Below are positions 16,609 to 24,634 of a DNA stretch of 39,914 bases, piece after piece. Position 1 is the first letter of the stretch, and each line of letters starts with the position of its first letter. The position numbers and the translations under genes were made by a program. The notes under the pieces were generated by a model. That model had not been told where the DNA came from. It ran no database searches and saw nothing but the letters and a program-made list of their open reading frames with translations. Source of the DNA: an uncultured Lachnospiraceae bacterium (GTDB taxonomy: Bacteria > Bacillota > Clostridia > Lachnospirales > Lachnospiraceae); contig CANRGO010000013.1 in the NCBI GenBank assembly GCA_947630125.1, forward strand, positions 1-39,914. Direction: 5' to 3'.

Positions 16609-18273
16609 ATGGAAAATATGATTCAGGTGAAAGTTCACCAAGCAGTAAAAAAGTATCCAACAGGAATTTATTTTGAAAAGATTGCCCAGGAGTATCAGAA
16701 ACAATATGATAACACCATCGCTCTTGTAGTAAGTAACGGAAAAATCCGTGAACTTGGAAAACGAGTGTATAAGGATTGTGAAGTGAGTTTTTTAACCTTA
16801 AAAGATGATATCGGTCATAAAACTTACGAAAGAACAGCACTTTTTGTTTTGCTTAAAGCTATTTATGATGTTGTAGGAACAAAGAATATACAAAAAATAA
16901 AGGTTGAGTTTTCCATAGGAAAAAGTATTTATGTGAACGGAACTGGAAGTTTTCTTGTAGACCAAAATTTGGTAGATCAGGTAAAAGCAAGAATGCTGGA
17001 ACTTGTTCATGCACATACACCAATCGAAAAGAACAACTATCCTACGGATGAAGCCATTGCGTTGTTCAAAAAGTACCATATGGAAGATAAAGAAATGCTT
17101 TTTCGCTTCCGCAGAAGTTCAACTATAAATGTTTACAGTATGGAAGATTACCATGATTATTTTTATGGATATATGCTTCCTAATGCTGGTTATGTGAAAT
17201 ATTTTGATTTGGAACTTTATGAAAATGGATTTGTGATAGATTTACCAAGCAAAGAAGATCCAATGAGCATTAGTCCATTTAAACCAAGGGCAAAGTTCTT
17301 TCAAACACTTTTGCAGGCAAACGAATGGGGAAATTCACTGGGAATTGATACGGTTGGTGATTTGAATCATCATATCTGCGAAGGAAATGCCAGTGACTTA
17401 ATTCTTGTTCAAGAAGCTCTACAGGAGAGAAGAATTGGAGAAATTGCCAAAGCAATTGTTTCTAAAAAGGGAGTAAAATTTGTGATGATAGCGGGGCCTT
17501 CTTCTTCTGGGAAAACCACCTTCTCTCATAGACTTTCCATACAGTTAAAGACAATGGGCTTAAATCCACATCCAATTGCAGTGGATGATTATTTTGTAAA
17601 TCGTGAATTAACTCCTAGAAATGAAAATGGGGATTATAATTTTGAATGTTTAGAAGCCATTGATGTGAAGCAGTTTAATGAAGATATGGTAGACTTATTA
17701 GAAGGCAAAACAGTGGAACTTCCTATTTTTAACTTTAAAACAGGATTACGTGAACCAAAAGGAAGAATAAAAAAATTAGCAGCTGATGATGTATTGGTTA
17801 TTGAGGGTATTCACTGCCTGAATGATAAGATGTCAGAATCACTGCCTGTTGAAAGCAAGTTTAAAATCTATATCAGTGCGCTAACATCTCTGAATATAGA
17901 CGAACATAATCGAATTCCGACAACGGATGTACGACTTTTAAGGAGAATGGTGAGAGATGCCAGAACCAGAGGTGCATCCGCGGAAAGAACCATAGAAATG
18001 TGGCCATCGGTTCGAAAAGGAGAAGAAGAAAATATATTCCCCTATCAGGAAAGCGCGGATGTAATGTTTAATTCTGCTTTAATTTATGAACTTGCTGTTA
18101 TCAAACAATTTGCAGAACCTTTGCTATTTCGAATTAAATCAGAAGATGAAGGATATTTTGAAGCAAAGCGCCTTTTGAAGTTTTTGGAGTATTTTTTAGG
18201 CATCAGCAGTGAAGATTTACCAAAAAATTCCATTGTTCGTGAATTTGTAGGTGGCAGTTGCTTTCATGTGTGA
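16609..18273 (+). CDS. Nucleoside (uridine) kinase-like protein with ThrRS-like N-terminus
   Basis: A 554-residue cytoplasmic protein. The N-terminal half resembles the TGS and second additional domains of threonyl-tRNA synthetase (HAHTPIEKNNYPTDEAI). The C-terminal half is a phosphoribulokinase/uridine-kinase P-loop domain with Walker A AGPSSSGKTTFSHR near residue 295, followed by the substrate-binding AVDDYFVNRELTPR and VIEGIHCLND. Proteins of this fused type occur across Clostridia and are called nucleoside kinases; the true substrate is not settled. AAAGGGG lies before the ATG. The TGA stop doubles as part of the rnpB promoter. Confidence 0.85.
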   Translation: MENMIQVKVHQAVKKYPTGIYFEKIAQEYQKQYDNTIALVVSNGKIRELGKRVYKDCEVSFLTLKDDIGHKTYERTALFVLLKAIYDVVGTKNIQKIKVEFSIGKSIYVNGTGSFLVDQNLVDQVKARMLELVHAHTPIEKNNYPTDEAIALFKKYHMEDKEMLFRFRRSSTINVYSMEDYHDYFYGYMLPNAGYVKYFDLELYENGFVIDLPSKEDPMSISPFKPRAKFFQTLLQANEWGNSLGIDTVGDLNHHICEGNASDLILVQEALQERRIGEIAKAIVSKKGVKFVMIAGPSSSGKTTFSHRLSIQLKTMGLNPHPIAVDDYFVNRELTPRNENGDYNFECLEAIDVKQFNEDMVDLLEGKTVELPIFNFKTGLREPKGRIKKLAADDVLVIEGIHCLNDKMSESLPVESKFKIYISALTSLNIDEHNRIPTTDVRLLRRMVRDARTRGASAERTIEMWPSVRKGEEENIFPYQESADVMFNSALIYELAVIKQFAEPLLFRIKSEDEGYFEAKRLLKFLEYFLGISSEDLPKNSIVREFVGGSCFHV

Positions 18274-18279
18274 TATAAT
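18271..18279 (+). promoter_or_regulatory. Extended -10 promoter of rnpB
   Basis: TGATATAAT is a perfect extended -10 (TGn plus TATAAT). The TG comes from the stop codon of the kinase gene. No clear -35 is at 17 bases. The RNA 5' end expected from pairing is 14 bases downstream. Confidence 0.65.
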
Positions 18280-18292
18280 AGAAAAATATTTG

Positions 18293-18633
18293 GATAAGTA
18301 GAATAAATGATCGCGGCTTTTATTCGTAAAAGGCGAGGAAAGTCCGGGCTTCACAGGGCAGAATGCCGGATAACGTCCGGTGGAGGCGACTCCAAGGCTA
18401 GTGCAACAGAAATATACCGCCACTGATTGTGGTAAGGGTGGAAGGGTGGCTTAAGAGACCACCGCCTGTATGGTAACATACAGGGCATATGTAAACCCCA
18501 TTCGAAGCAAGACCAAATGAAAGCCATAGGTTAGCCCGACCTGCTTTCAGGTGGGTCGCTTGAAATTACTGGCAACAGTAATTCTAGATAGATGATCATT
18601 CAAGACAGAACCCGGCTTATCGTTCTGCTTATC
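18293..18633 (+). ncRNA. rnpB: RNase P RNA (class A)
   Basis: The catalytic RNA of RNase P, which removes tRNA 5' leaders. Conserved blocks are present in order: GAGGAAAGTCCGGGCTTC near the 5' end, AGTGCAACAGAAATATACCG in the core, AAACCCCATTCGAAGCAAGACC, and the 3' block ACAGAACCCGGCTTATCG. The ends were set by helix P1, where GATAAGTAGAA (18293-18303) pairs with TTCTGCTTATC (18623-18633). The P4 helix and the layout point to ancestral class A rather than the Bacillus class B form. Confidence 0.95.
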
Positions 18634-18645
18634 TAAAAATATTCT

Positions 18646-18684
18646 AAAAAAACCATAATCCCTTTGGGCTTTTATGGTTTTTTT
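18646..18684 (+). terminator. Terminator after rnpB
   Basis: A 13-pair stem (18646-18658 with 18672-18684) ends in seven T and closes a 13-base loop. It starts 13 bases after the P1 helix. Confidence 0.85.
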
Positions 18685-18694
18685 AAATTGACTG

Positions 18695-18703
18695 TGATAC
18701 AAT
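18695..18703 (+). promoter_or_regulatory. Extended -10 promoter of the protease gene
   Basis: TGATACAAT fits an extended -10, 20 bases before the start codon. It follows the rnpB terminator, so the protease and the genes behind it probably form their own unit. Confidence 0.5.
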
Positions 18704-18723
18704 ACACGGGTGTGAGGTGGCTT

Positions 18724-19524
18724 ATGAGAAAAAAAATAGTGAAACTCATCATATACAGTATTCTTATTTTTTTTATTGTAGATATAAATTCACTCACTAG
18801 CATGGGTTATGTGGCAACATCTAGGAATAGATTAATTCAAACAGTTACAGATTATGATGTCTTTCATGGAATGGTAAGCCTCGATTTGTTTCAGATTACA
18901 GATTTCTTGAAAGAACAAGATCTCAACATTCAGAAGGAGATAATCAAAAATTGCCTCGTCACCATAGCATATGATGACCATTATGGAACCGGTGTGATTT
19001 ATCAAATTGAATACGATACAATTACAATTCTTACAGCAAAGCATGTAATTGATGTAAACAAAGAATGCAATGTTCTTCTGCCTAATGGATTGACGCAAAA
19101 AGCAAAGATACTTTATCTGTCTGAGAGTTTGGATATCGCTTTTCTACAAATAAAAATCCAGGCGAAAGATGAAACAGAATTAAAGCCTTATCTGCAACTT
19201 TATCAAGTGGGGTCAAACAATCCTACAGACCAAACGATGATTAATGCAGGAGATGAAATTCTGCAAGGTGGAGCGATTCTGCAGGGAGAAATGGAGGTAT
19301 ATACAGGTTATATACTAAATCCTAATCAGTATATTCCCGAGTTTGATATGGAATTAATAAATAACAATAGTTATTCAAAACCAGGCATGAGTGGTGGACC
19401 TTTATTTTTAAGCACAGGGGAGTTTATAGGTATGATTATAGCTGGATCTGATCAAAGTACTTTAAATATTGACAACAACAGAATTGCTATGGAATATGAA
19501 AAATGGAAAAATTCCATAGATTAA
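18724..19524 (+). CDS. Membrane-anchored trypsin-like serine protease
   Basis: A 266-residue protein with an N-terminal signal or anchor (MRKKIVKLIIYSILIFFIVDI), so the catalytic part should face outward. The chymotrypsin-fold triad is complete: His in ILTAKHVID, Asp in SLDIAFLQI and Ser in KPGMSGGPLF. No PDZ domain follows, unlike HtrA/DegP. The start at 18724 has GAGGTGG five bases upstream. A longer in-frame reading would begin inside the rnpB terminator and is rejected. The COG0523 GTPase gene follows after 19 bases, so the genes are likely cotranscribed; the substrate is unknown. Confidence 0.82.
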   Translation: MRKKIVKLIIYSILIFFIVDINSLTSMGYVATSRNRLIQTVTDYDVFHGMVSLDLFQITDFLKEQDLNIQKEIIKNCLVTIAYDDHYGTGVIYQIEYDTITILTAKHVIDVNKECNVLLPNGLTQKAKILYLSESLDIAFLQIKIQAKDETELKPYLQLYQVGSNNPTDQTMINAGDEILQGGAILQGEMEVYTGYILNPNQYIPEFDMELINNNSYSKPGMSGGPLFLSTGEFIGMIIAGSDQSTLNIDNNRIAMEYEKWKNSID

Positions 19525-19543
19525 GAGAAAGGACGTAACAACA

Positions 19544-20515
19544 ATGACAAAAATTGATATTATTTCTGGCTTTTTAGGAGCAGGAAAAACAACTCTGATT
19601 AAAAAATTATTAAAAGAAAGTTTAAAAGATGAAAAGGTTGTGCTGATAGAAAATGAGTTTGGTGAAATAGGAATTGATGGTGGCTTTCTAAAAGAAGCTG
19701 GTATCGATATAAAGGAAATGAACTCAGGGTGTATTTGTTGTACCTTAGTAGGAGATTTTGGGACTTCCTTAAATGAAGTATTGGAAACATATCATCCTGA
19801 GCGTATCATTATTGAACCATCAGGTGTTGGTAAATTATCAGATGTAATGAAAGCAGTGGAAAATCTTGAAACCAAAGAAGAGATTATGTTAAATAGTCGA
19901 GTGGCGGTAGTGGATGCTGGAAAGTGTAAACTTTACACCAAAAATTTTGGAGAATTTTTTATCAATCAGATTACATATGCTCAAACCATCATTTTAAGTA
20001 GAACCCAGTTGTTAAGCCAGGAAAAAGTGGAAAAAGCAATCGCCATTATACGCGAACATAATCCAAATGCTAAAATCATAACAACCCCATGGGAAGAATT
20101 AACAGGACAGCTAATCATGGAAGCAATCGAATCCTATGAAACCTTAGAAGAGCAGTTACTAAAAGAAGTTAAACATGAGCATGAACATCATGAAGGCTGC
20201 GGATGTGGCCATGATCATCATGAGCATGAACATCATCATGCAGATGAAGTGTTTGGTAGTTGGGGATTAGAAGGAGCTTTTCACTTCTCTAAGGAAGCAA
20301 TCAAAGAAAAATTGACAGAATTAGAAGATGAGGAACAGTTTGGGATTGTGCTTAGAGCAAAAGGGATGGTACCATCTGAGGATGGAAGCTGGACCTATTT
20401 TGATTATGTGCCAGGTGAAATGGAAATCCGTCAGGGAAATCCTGATTATAGCTCAAAGATTTGTGTGATAGGTTCTATGTTAAATGAAGAGAACTTAAAA
20501 CAATTATTTTCATAA
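19544..20515 (+). CDS. COG0523 (CobW/ZNG1-type) GTPase, metal chaperone candidate
   Basis: A 323-residue P-loop GTPase of the G3E family. Walker A is GFLGAGKTT (residues 8-16) and the metal-binding CxCC motif is intact in SGCICCTLVGDF (about residue 63). IEPSGVGK is the switch region. A His-rich stretch with a CGCG core lies near residues 210-235 and probably binds zinc or another metal. The C-terminal CobW domain follows. The base-recognition NKxD motif is replaced by SRTQ (ILSRTQLL), which is unusual. The family delivers metals to client proteins in an NTP-dependent way. It is 14 bases ahead of a second COG0523 gene. Confidence 0.85.
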   Translation: MTKIDIISGFLGAGKTTLIKKLLKESLKDEKVVLIENEFGEIGIDGGFLKEAGIDIKEMNSGCICCTLVGDFGTSLNEVLETYHPERIIIEPSGVGKLSDVMKAVENLETKEEIMLNSRVAVVDAGKCKLYTKNFGEFFINQITYAQTIILSRTQLLSQEKVEKAIAIIREHNPNAKIITTPWEELTGQLIMEAIESYETLEEQLLKEVKHEHEHHEGCGCGHDHHEHEHHHADEVFGSWGLEGAFHFSKEAIKEKLTELEDEEQFGIVLRAKGMVPSEDGSWTYFDYVPGEMEIRQGNPDYSSKICVIGSMLNEENLKQLFS

Positions 20516-20529
20516 AGAAGGGATAACAA

Positions 20530-21459
20530 ATGAAACCAGTTTATATGATTAATGGGTTTTTAGAAAGTGGGAAATCAGAGTTTATCAATTATACGTTGTC
20601 ACAACCTTATTTTCAGAGTAAAGGTCCTACCTTACTTCTTTTATGTGAAGAGGGAGACGTTGAATTTGAAGAGACTCTTTTAAAAAAGACAAACACCATT
20701 TTAATTCCGATTGAAAAAGAGGAGGATTTTAATCCCGCTTTTCTTTTGGAACTTGAATCGAAATTTAAACCAGAACGCATCATCGTAGAATATAATGGGA
20801 TGTGGAATTTTAAAAACATGAAACTTCCATGGCACTGGTCTATCGAACAACAGATTACCACCATTGATGCATCAACCTTTACAACTTATTTTTCCAATAT
20901 GCGCTCTTTGGTTGCGGAAATGATAAAAAAATCAGAGATGATTATTTTCAACCGTTGTGATGATGTGAAAGATCTGAGTAATTTAAAAAGAAATGTAAAA
21001 GCGATTAATCAAAAAGCAGAAATTATTTTTGAAGATAGCAATGGAGAAATCAATGCTATTATGGAAGAAGATCTGCCATATGATTTAAAGAAGGATATTA
21101 TTGAGTTGGACGGAATGGCCTATGGTGTTTGGTATCTGGATATGTTAGAAAATTTACATCGTTATGTGGGTAAAACAGTTCGATTCAAAGCCTTAGTTGC
21201 GAAACCATCTAAAATCCCAGCTAGTTACTTTGTACCTGGGAGAATGGCAATGACATGTTGTGCTGATGATATGGTTTATTTGGGATTTGTCTGTAAATAT
21301 GAAAAGACAGAGGATTTAAAAGAAAAAGATTGGGTTGAGTTAACGGCACAGATTCAAGAAGAATATTTTGCAGATTACAATGGAAATGGACCTGTTTTAC
21401 ATGCTGTTTCATTAGTAAAAACAAAAGAACCCAAGGAAAAAATTATAAATTTTGCATAA
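20530..21459 (+). CDS. COG0523-like GTPase fused to a DUF1980/YcgQ-type C-terminal domain
   Basis: A 309-residue protein. The N-terminal domain is G3E-like with Walker A GFLESGKSEF and an NRCD motif in place of NKxD. It has no CxCC metal motif; the region that should hold it reads LLCEEGDVEFEE. The C-terminal third, from about residue 195, resembles the TIGR03943/DUF1980 family (PGRMAMTCCADDMVYLGF), whose members normally pair with YcgR permeases. No YcgR-like permease is in the window. I infer a metal-handling partner of the preceding GTPase, possibly forming a heterodimer. AAGAAGGG lies before the ATG. Confidence 0.75.
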   Translation: MKPVYMINGFLESGKSEFINYTLSQPYFQSKGPTLLLLCEEGDVEFEETLLKKTNTILIPIEKEEDFNPAFLLELESKFKPERIIVEYNGMWNFKNMKLPWHWSIEQQITTIDASTFTTYFSNMRSLVAEMIKKSEMIIFNRCDDVKDLSNLKRNVKAINQKAEIIFEDSNGEINAIMEEDLPYDLKKDIIELDGMAYGVWYLDMLENLHRYVGKTVRFKALVAKPSKIPASYFVPGRMAMTCCADDMVYLGFVCKYEKTEDLKEKDWVELTAQIQEEYFADYNGNGPVLHAVSLVKTKEPKEKIINFA

Positions 21460-21474
21460 TCGAAGAGGGGTATT

Positions 21475-22458
21475 ATGAATACTTATAACGTTTGGCAATG
21501 GTTATTGTTCTTTTTTATCTATTGTTTTTTAGGTTGGATTATTGAATCAACGTATGTATCTTTGAAAAGTAAAAAAATAGTCAATCGAGGCTTTTTACGT
21601 GGACCTTATTTGCCACTCTATGGAAGCGGAGCGATTATGATGCTTGTGGTATCAGCTCCATTTTTAGAAAATGGTTTTTTTGTTTTTTTATCTGGAGTAG
21701 TAGGAGCAACGGTTTTAGAGTATGTTACGGGAGTTACCATGGAAGCTCTGTTTAAAGTGCGTTACTGGGACTATTCTGATGAAAAATTTAATTTTCAGGG
21801 ACATGTTTGTTTAGGAACCAGTCTGGCATGGGGTGTGCTTACCGTGGCGATGACAGATTTGATTCATAAACCAGTGGAATATCTAGTCTTATCCATGCAT
21901 GAATTATCTGTAAAATATATTGCAATCGCCATTTTCTTTGCGGTTTTTGTAGATTTTGCATTTGCTTTTAAAGCAGCTATTGATTTACGAGATTTACTTA
22001 TTAAGATGGAGAAAGCAAAGAAGGAGTTTATCCTGATTCAAAAACGTTTGGATGTCATGATTGCAGTTTTGGATGATGTAAAAACTGATTTTATGGAAGG
22101 TATAGAAGATAAAGTACATTCCATCAAAGAGTTTGAATTATTGAACAGTCTGGAAGAGAAATTTGATAAATTAAAAGAAAAAATGCAACTTCCGGATGTA
22201 TATCGAGAAAAACTGGATGGGTTAAAAGAAGAAGTAGCGGACTTGACAGATAAGTTTAAAAATCGAAAAGATCTTTTACTTTTAAAACAAAAAAAGGGAC
22301 GTGCTTACAGAAAACAAGTTTTTCTAGGTAATCCAATGTTAAAATCAAGGAAATATAATGAAGCCCTAGAAGAATTAAAAAATTCTATAACGGATAAATT
22401 GTCCTTTAAAAAAACAGAACAGAAAGCAGATGACAAAGCGAATCAAGATACAGAATAA
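21475..22458 (+). CDS. CmpB-type (PF06541) membrane protein with coiled-coil tail
   Basis: A 327-residue protein with about five hydrophobic segments in the first 180 residues. FLGWIIESTYVSLKSKKIVNRGFLRGPYLPLYGSGA is split over the first helix and loop and is the hallmark of the putative ABC-transporter type IV family (PF06541). The rest, from about residue 175, is a highly charged helical coiled coil ending in a Lys/Asp-rich tail. Transport activity of this family is not shown, and no ATPase gene is adjacent. It is 15 bases behind the second COG0523 gene and ends the unit at a strong terminator. Confidence 0.8.
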   Translation: MNTYNVWQWLLFFFIYCFLGWIIESTYVSLKSKKIVNRGFLRGPYLPLYGSGAIMMLVVSAPFLENGFFVFLSGVVGATVLEYVTGVTMEALFKVRYWDYSDEKFNFQGHVCLGTSLAWGVLTVAMTDLIHKPVEYLVLSMHELSVKYIAIAIFFAVFVDFAFAFKAAIDLRDLLIKMEKAKKEFILIQKRLDVMIAVLDDVKTDFMEGIEDKVHSIKEFELLNSLEEKFDKLKEKMQLPDVYREKLDGLKEEVADLTDKFKNRKDLLLLKQKKGRAYRKQVFLGNPMLKSRKYNEALEELKNSITDKLSFKKTEQKADDKANQDTE

Positions 22459-22464
22459 AAATAA

Positions 22465-22501
22465 GGCATGATTTTCCAATTGAAAATCATGCCATTTTTT
22501 T
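22465..22501 (+). terminator. Bidirectional terminator between the CmpB-type gene and pyrI
   Basis: A perfect 12-pair stem (22465-22476 with 22482-22493) has a five-base loop and a T-run at 22495-22501. A-rich sequence on the other side lets it also serve pyrI, whose stop codon is at 22500-22502. Confidence 0.9.
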
Positions 22502-22931
22502 ATGGGCGTTCTTCGTATTTTTCTTCGCAGTATTTACAACGATAAATTTCCTTTTTCTCATCGGTTAGGATGAAGATATTGGGTAGTTCCTGTTCAACGG
22601 AAGTGATACAGCGTGGATTCTTACAACGAATGATATTTTTTACTTCTTTTGGAAGTACTAAGTCTTTCTTTTCTACGATATTTCCATCTTTAATAATATT
22701 AACGGTAATATTATGATCGATAAAGGCTAAGATATCTAAAGAAACTTTGTCGATGTCACATTCTATTTTCAGGATATCTTTTTTCCCCATCTTACTACTT
22801 TTCGCATTTTTAATAATGGCTACTGTACAGTCTAATTTATCCAGCTGTAAGCTATCATAAATAGAAAGACTTTTTCCAGCAATAATATGATCCAGTACAA
22901 TTCCTTCTTCTATTTTTCCTACATTTAACAT
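22500..22931 (-). CDS. pyrI: Aspartate carbamoyltransferase regulatory subunit
   Basis: A 143-residue regulatory chain of aspartate transcarbamylase. The N-terminal allosteric domain would bind nucleotides. The C-terminal zinc domain has the four cysteines in the standard CxxxxC...CxxC arrangement (CKNPRC and CKYCEEKY), needed for contact with PyrB. The start is fixed by AAGGAGG eight bases upstream, inside the end of pyrB; the two genes abut without a gap. Its presence points to an allosterically regulated ATCase, unlike the PyrB-only enzymes of Bacillus. Confidence 0.95.
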   Translation of the reverse strand: MLNVGKIEEGIVLDHIIAGKSLSIYDSLQLDKLDCTVAIIKNAKSSKMGKKDILKIECDIDKVSLDILAFIDHNITVNIIKDGNIVEKKDLVLPKEVKNIIRCKNPRCITSVEQELPNIFILTDEKKEIYRCKYCEEKYEERP

Positions 22932-23858
22932 TTATAAAACCTCCTTGCTGGTTTTATTAAGCAGTGTGTAAATCAAAGCCATACGTACATAAACACCATA
23001 TTGAACCTGCTTAAAATATGCTGCACGTGGATCTTCATCCACTTCAACGGAAATCTCATTTACTCTGGGTAGCGGATGTAAGATTAACATGTCCTCTTTG
23101 GCTAATTTCATTTTTTCTTTGTTTAAAATGTAAAAGTCTTTGAGACGTACATAATCTTCTTCGTTAAAAAAACGTTCTTTTTGTACCCTGGTCATATATA
23201 GTAAATCAAGAGAGGGGAGAACATCATCCAGTTTAATTACTTCTTTATAGGGAATATTTTTTTCGCGAAGTAAATCAACCAGGTAATCAGGTATTTTTAA
23301 TTCATCGGGAGAGATAAAAACAAACTGAATATTTGGATATCTCATAAGTGCATGAATCAAAGAGTGAACAGTTCTACCAAATTTTAAGTCACCGCATAAA
23401 CCAATGGTAAAATTATCTAGTCTTCCTTTTAAAGAGCGAATGGTTAGTAAATCCGTTAATGTCTGTGTTGGATGTTGGTGACCGCCATCTCCCGCATTGA
23501 TGACGGGAATGGAAGAAATACTGGAAGCTACCATTGGAGCACCTTCTTTGGGGTGCCGCATAGCACAGATATCAGCATAACTGGAAATGATTTGAATGGT
23601 GTCTGAAACGCTTTCTCCTTTAGAAGCTGAAGAGGAAGCAGCATCCGAAAATCCAATCACATTGCCTCCGAGTTTGAGCATGGCAGCTTCAAAACTTAAT
23701 CTTGTTCGGGTACTTGGTTCGTAAAAACAAGTGGCAAGTATTTTCCTTTTACAGGAATCCTGATATTTTTCTGGATTTTGCTCCATATCAGTTGCCAGAT
23801 CGAACAGTTCATTTAGTTCCTGGGGGCTAAAATCCAGGGGACTCATTAAATGTCTCAT
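22932..23858 (-). CDS. pyrB: Aspartate carbamoyltransferase catalytic subunit
   Basis: A 308-residue catalytic chain that makes carbamoyl-aspartate in pyrimidine synthesis. The carbamoyl-phosphate motif is [30 protein letters not shown] and the aspartate-binding HPLPRVNEI are intact. AAAGGAG lies eight bases before the ATG. The gene sits 24 bases behind an intrinsic terminator that is preceded by a leader peptide gene, so its expression is very likely controlled by attenuation. No other pyr gene is next to it. Confidence 0.96.
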   Translation of the reverse strand: MRHLMSPLDFSPQELNELFDLATDMEQNPEKYQDSCKRKILATCFYEPSTRTRLSFEAAMLKLGGNVIGFSDAASSSASKGESVSDTIQIISSYADICAMRHPKEGAPMVASSISSIPVINAGDGGHQHPTQTLTDLLTIRSLKGRLDNFTIGLCGDLKFGRTVHSLIHALMRYPNIQFVFISPDELKIPDYLVDLLREKNIPYKEVIKLDDVLPSLDLLYMTRVQKERFFNEEDYVRLKDFYILNKEKMKLAKEDMLILHPLPRVNEISVEVDEDPRAAYFKQVQYGVYVRMALIYTLLNKTSKEVL

Positions 23859-23880
23859 AGTTCATTCTCCTTTGTTTTCC

Positions 23881-23916
23881 TTAAAAAATCGAAGAGAAAA
23901 TAAATTCTCTTCGATT
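23881..23916 (-). terminator. pyrBI attenuator (intrinsic terminator in the leader)
   Basis: On the minus strand a perfect 12-pair stem (23905-23916 with 23887-23898) with a six-base loop is followed by six T (23883-23888). It lies between the leader peptide stop codon (five bases before the stem) and the pyrB Shine-Dalgarno sequence. No gene ends here other than the leader peptide, so the hairpin acts on pyrBI itself. Confidence 0.88.
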
Positions 23917-23921
23917 CTGGT

Positions 23922-24038
23922 TTAAAATAATATGAAATTAAAAAATAAAATAGTAAATGCCTTGAAATTGGAGGAAAATAAAACAGAACTCTTATGATTA
24001 TTCATATGGAATATAGATTGCATATTTGTATTATTCAT
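23922..24038 (-). CDS. pyrBI leader peptide (38 codons)
   Basis: A short ORF not linked to any known protein, read as a regulatory leader. It begins MNNTNMQSIFHMNN with a strong GGGAGG Shine-Dalgarno sequence six bases upstream, and it ends FTILFFNFILF. The last 11 codons before the stop are made almost wholly of U-rich Phe, Leu, Ile and Asn codons: 21 of the last 33 bases including the stop are T. The stop codon is five bases before the attenuator stem, so a ribosome there would cover its 5' arm. This parallels the enterobacterial pyrBI leader peptide in logic, not in sequence. Translation is inferred, not shown. Confidence 0.75.
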   Translation of the reverse strand: MNNTNMQSIFHMNNHKSSVLFSSNFKAFTILFFNFILF

Positions 24039-24073
24039 GAGAGACCTCCCTTTTCAAAATTTACTTTTCCAAT

Positions 24074-24102
24074 ATGATAGCACAGGAAACCATAGGAATC
24101 AA
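24074..24102 (-). promoter_or_regulatory. Promoter of the pyr leader and pyrBI
   Basis: On the minus strand, -35 TTGATT (24097-24102), a 17-base spacer and -10 TATCAT (24074-24079). Transcription would start about 28-30 bases before the leader peptide ATG. Confidence 0.7.
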
Positions 24103-24118
24103 TCATAAATTGTAATGC

Positions 24119-24147
24119 TTTACATCTGCTTAAAATTTCATTATAAT
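24119..24147 (+). promoter_or_regulatory. Promoter of the PH-domain gene
   Basis: -35 TTTACA (24119-24124), a 17-base spacer and a perfect -10 TATAAT (24142-24147), back to back with the pyr promoter. Confidence 0.8.
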
Positions 24148-24170
24148 GAGAAAAAACGGAGGTAGTTAAA

Positions 24171-24548
24171 ATGGAATATAAAGAAAGAAAACGGCTATTG
24201 TTTTTTGGACTTCCTTGGACATTCACAGTATATACGGTGAAAGAAGATCGATTAACCATTAACAAAGGGCTGCTTAAAGTATCTGAGAATGACTGCTATA
24301 TGTATAAGATTCAGGATGTAGAACATACTGCCACCCTTTGGGAACGTATGCTGGGTTTGGGTACAGTTGTTTGTCACACTGGAGATACAACAGATCCAAC
24401 ACTAACCCTTGTTCATATTAAAAAATCAAAGGATATTAAGAATTTTATCCTTGATGCATCTGAAAAAGCAAGAATCAAACGTAGAACGTTGAATACGTTA
24501 GATATTGGAACTGGTTCTATGCAGGATGTTGATGACAGTGAGTTTTAA
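24171..24548 (+). CDS. Bacterial PH (bPH2/YdbS-like) domain protein
   Basis: A 125-residue soluble protein made of one bacterial pleckstrin-homology-like domain: a Trp/Phe-rich first strand (LLFFGLPWTFTVYTVKEDRLTINKGLL), then strands around YMYKIQDVEHT and a final helix (DIKNFILDASEKARIKRRTL). The membrane helices often found with this domain are absent. Its ligand and role are unknown. GGAGG is eight bases upstream. It forms a single-gene unit between a strong promoter and a strong terminator. Confidence 0.78.
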   Translation: MEYKERKRLLFFGLPWTFTVYTVKEDRLTINKGLLKVSENDCYMYKIQDVEHTATLWERMLGLGTVVCHTGDTTDPTLTLVHIKKSKDIKNFILDASEKARIKRRTLNTLDIGTGSMQDVDDSEF

Positions 24549-24569
24549 GATGTAATCTCTGTAACAGTA

Positions 24570-24601
24570 GGGACAGGTTTTTATAACCTGTCCCTTTTTT
24601 A
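24570..24601 (+). terminator. Terminator after the PH-domain gene
   Basis: A perfect ten-pair GC-containing stem (24570-24579 with 24585-24594), five-base loop, then seven T. Confidence 0.92.
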
Positions 24602-24634
24602 AGAATATAGAATGTATGGTTGAGGTGATTATTG

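Noticed and set aside
23859-24066. PyrR-binding RNA element in the pyr leader
   Set aside because: I could not find the conserved CCAGAGAGG-type loop; only a CCAGA fragment is present.
24035-24265. 76-codon minus-strand ORF whose stop overlaps the pyr leader ATG
   Set aside because: It runs through both divergent promoters and the PH-domain gene antisense, so it would not be transcribed as a unit.
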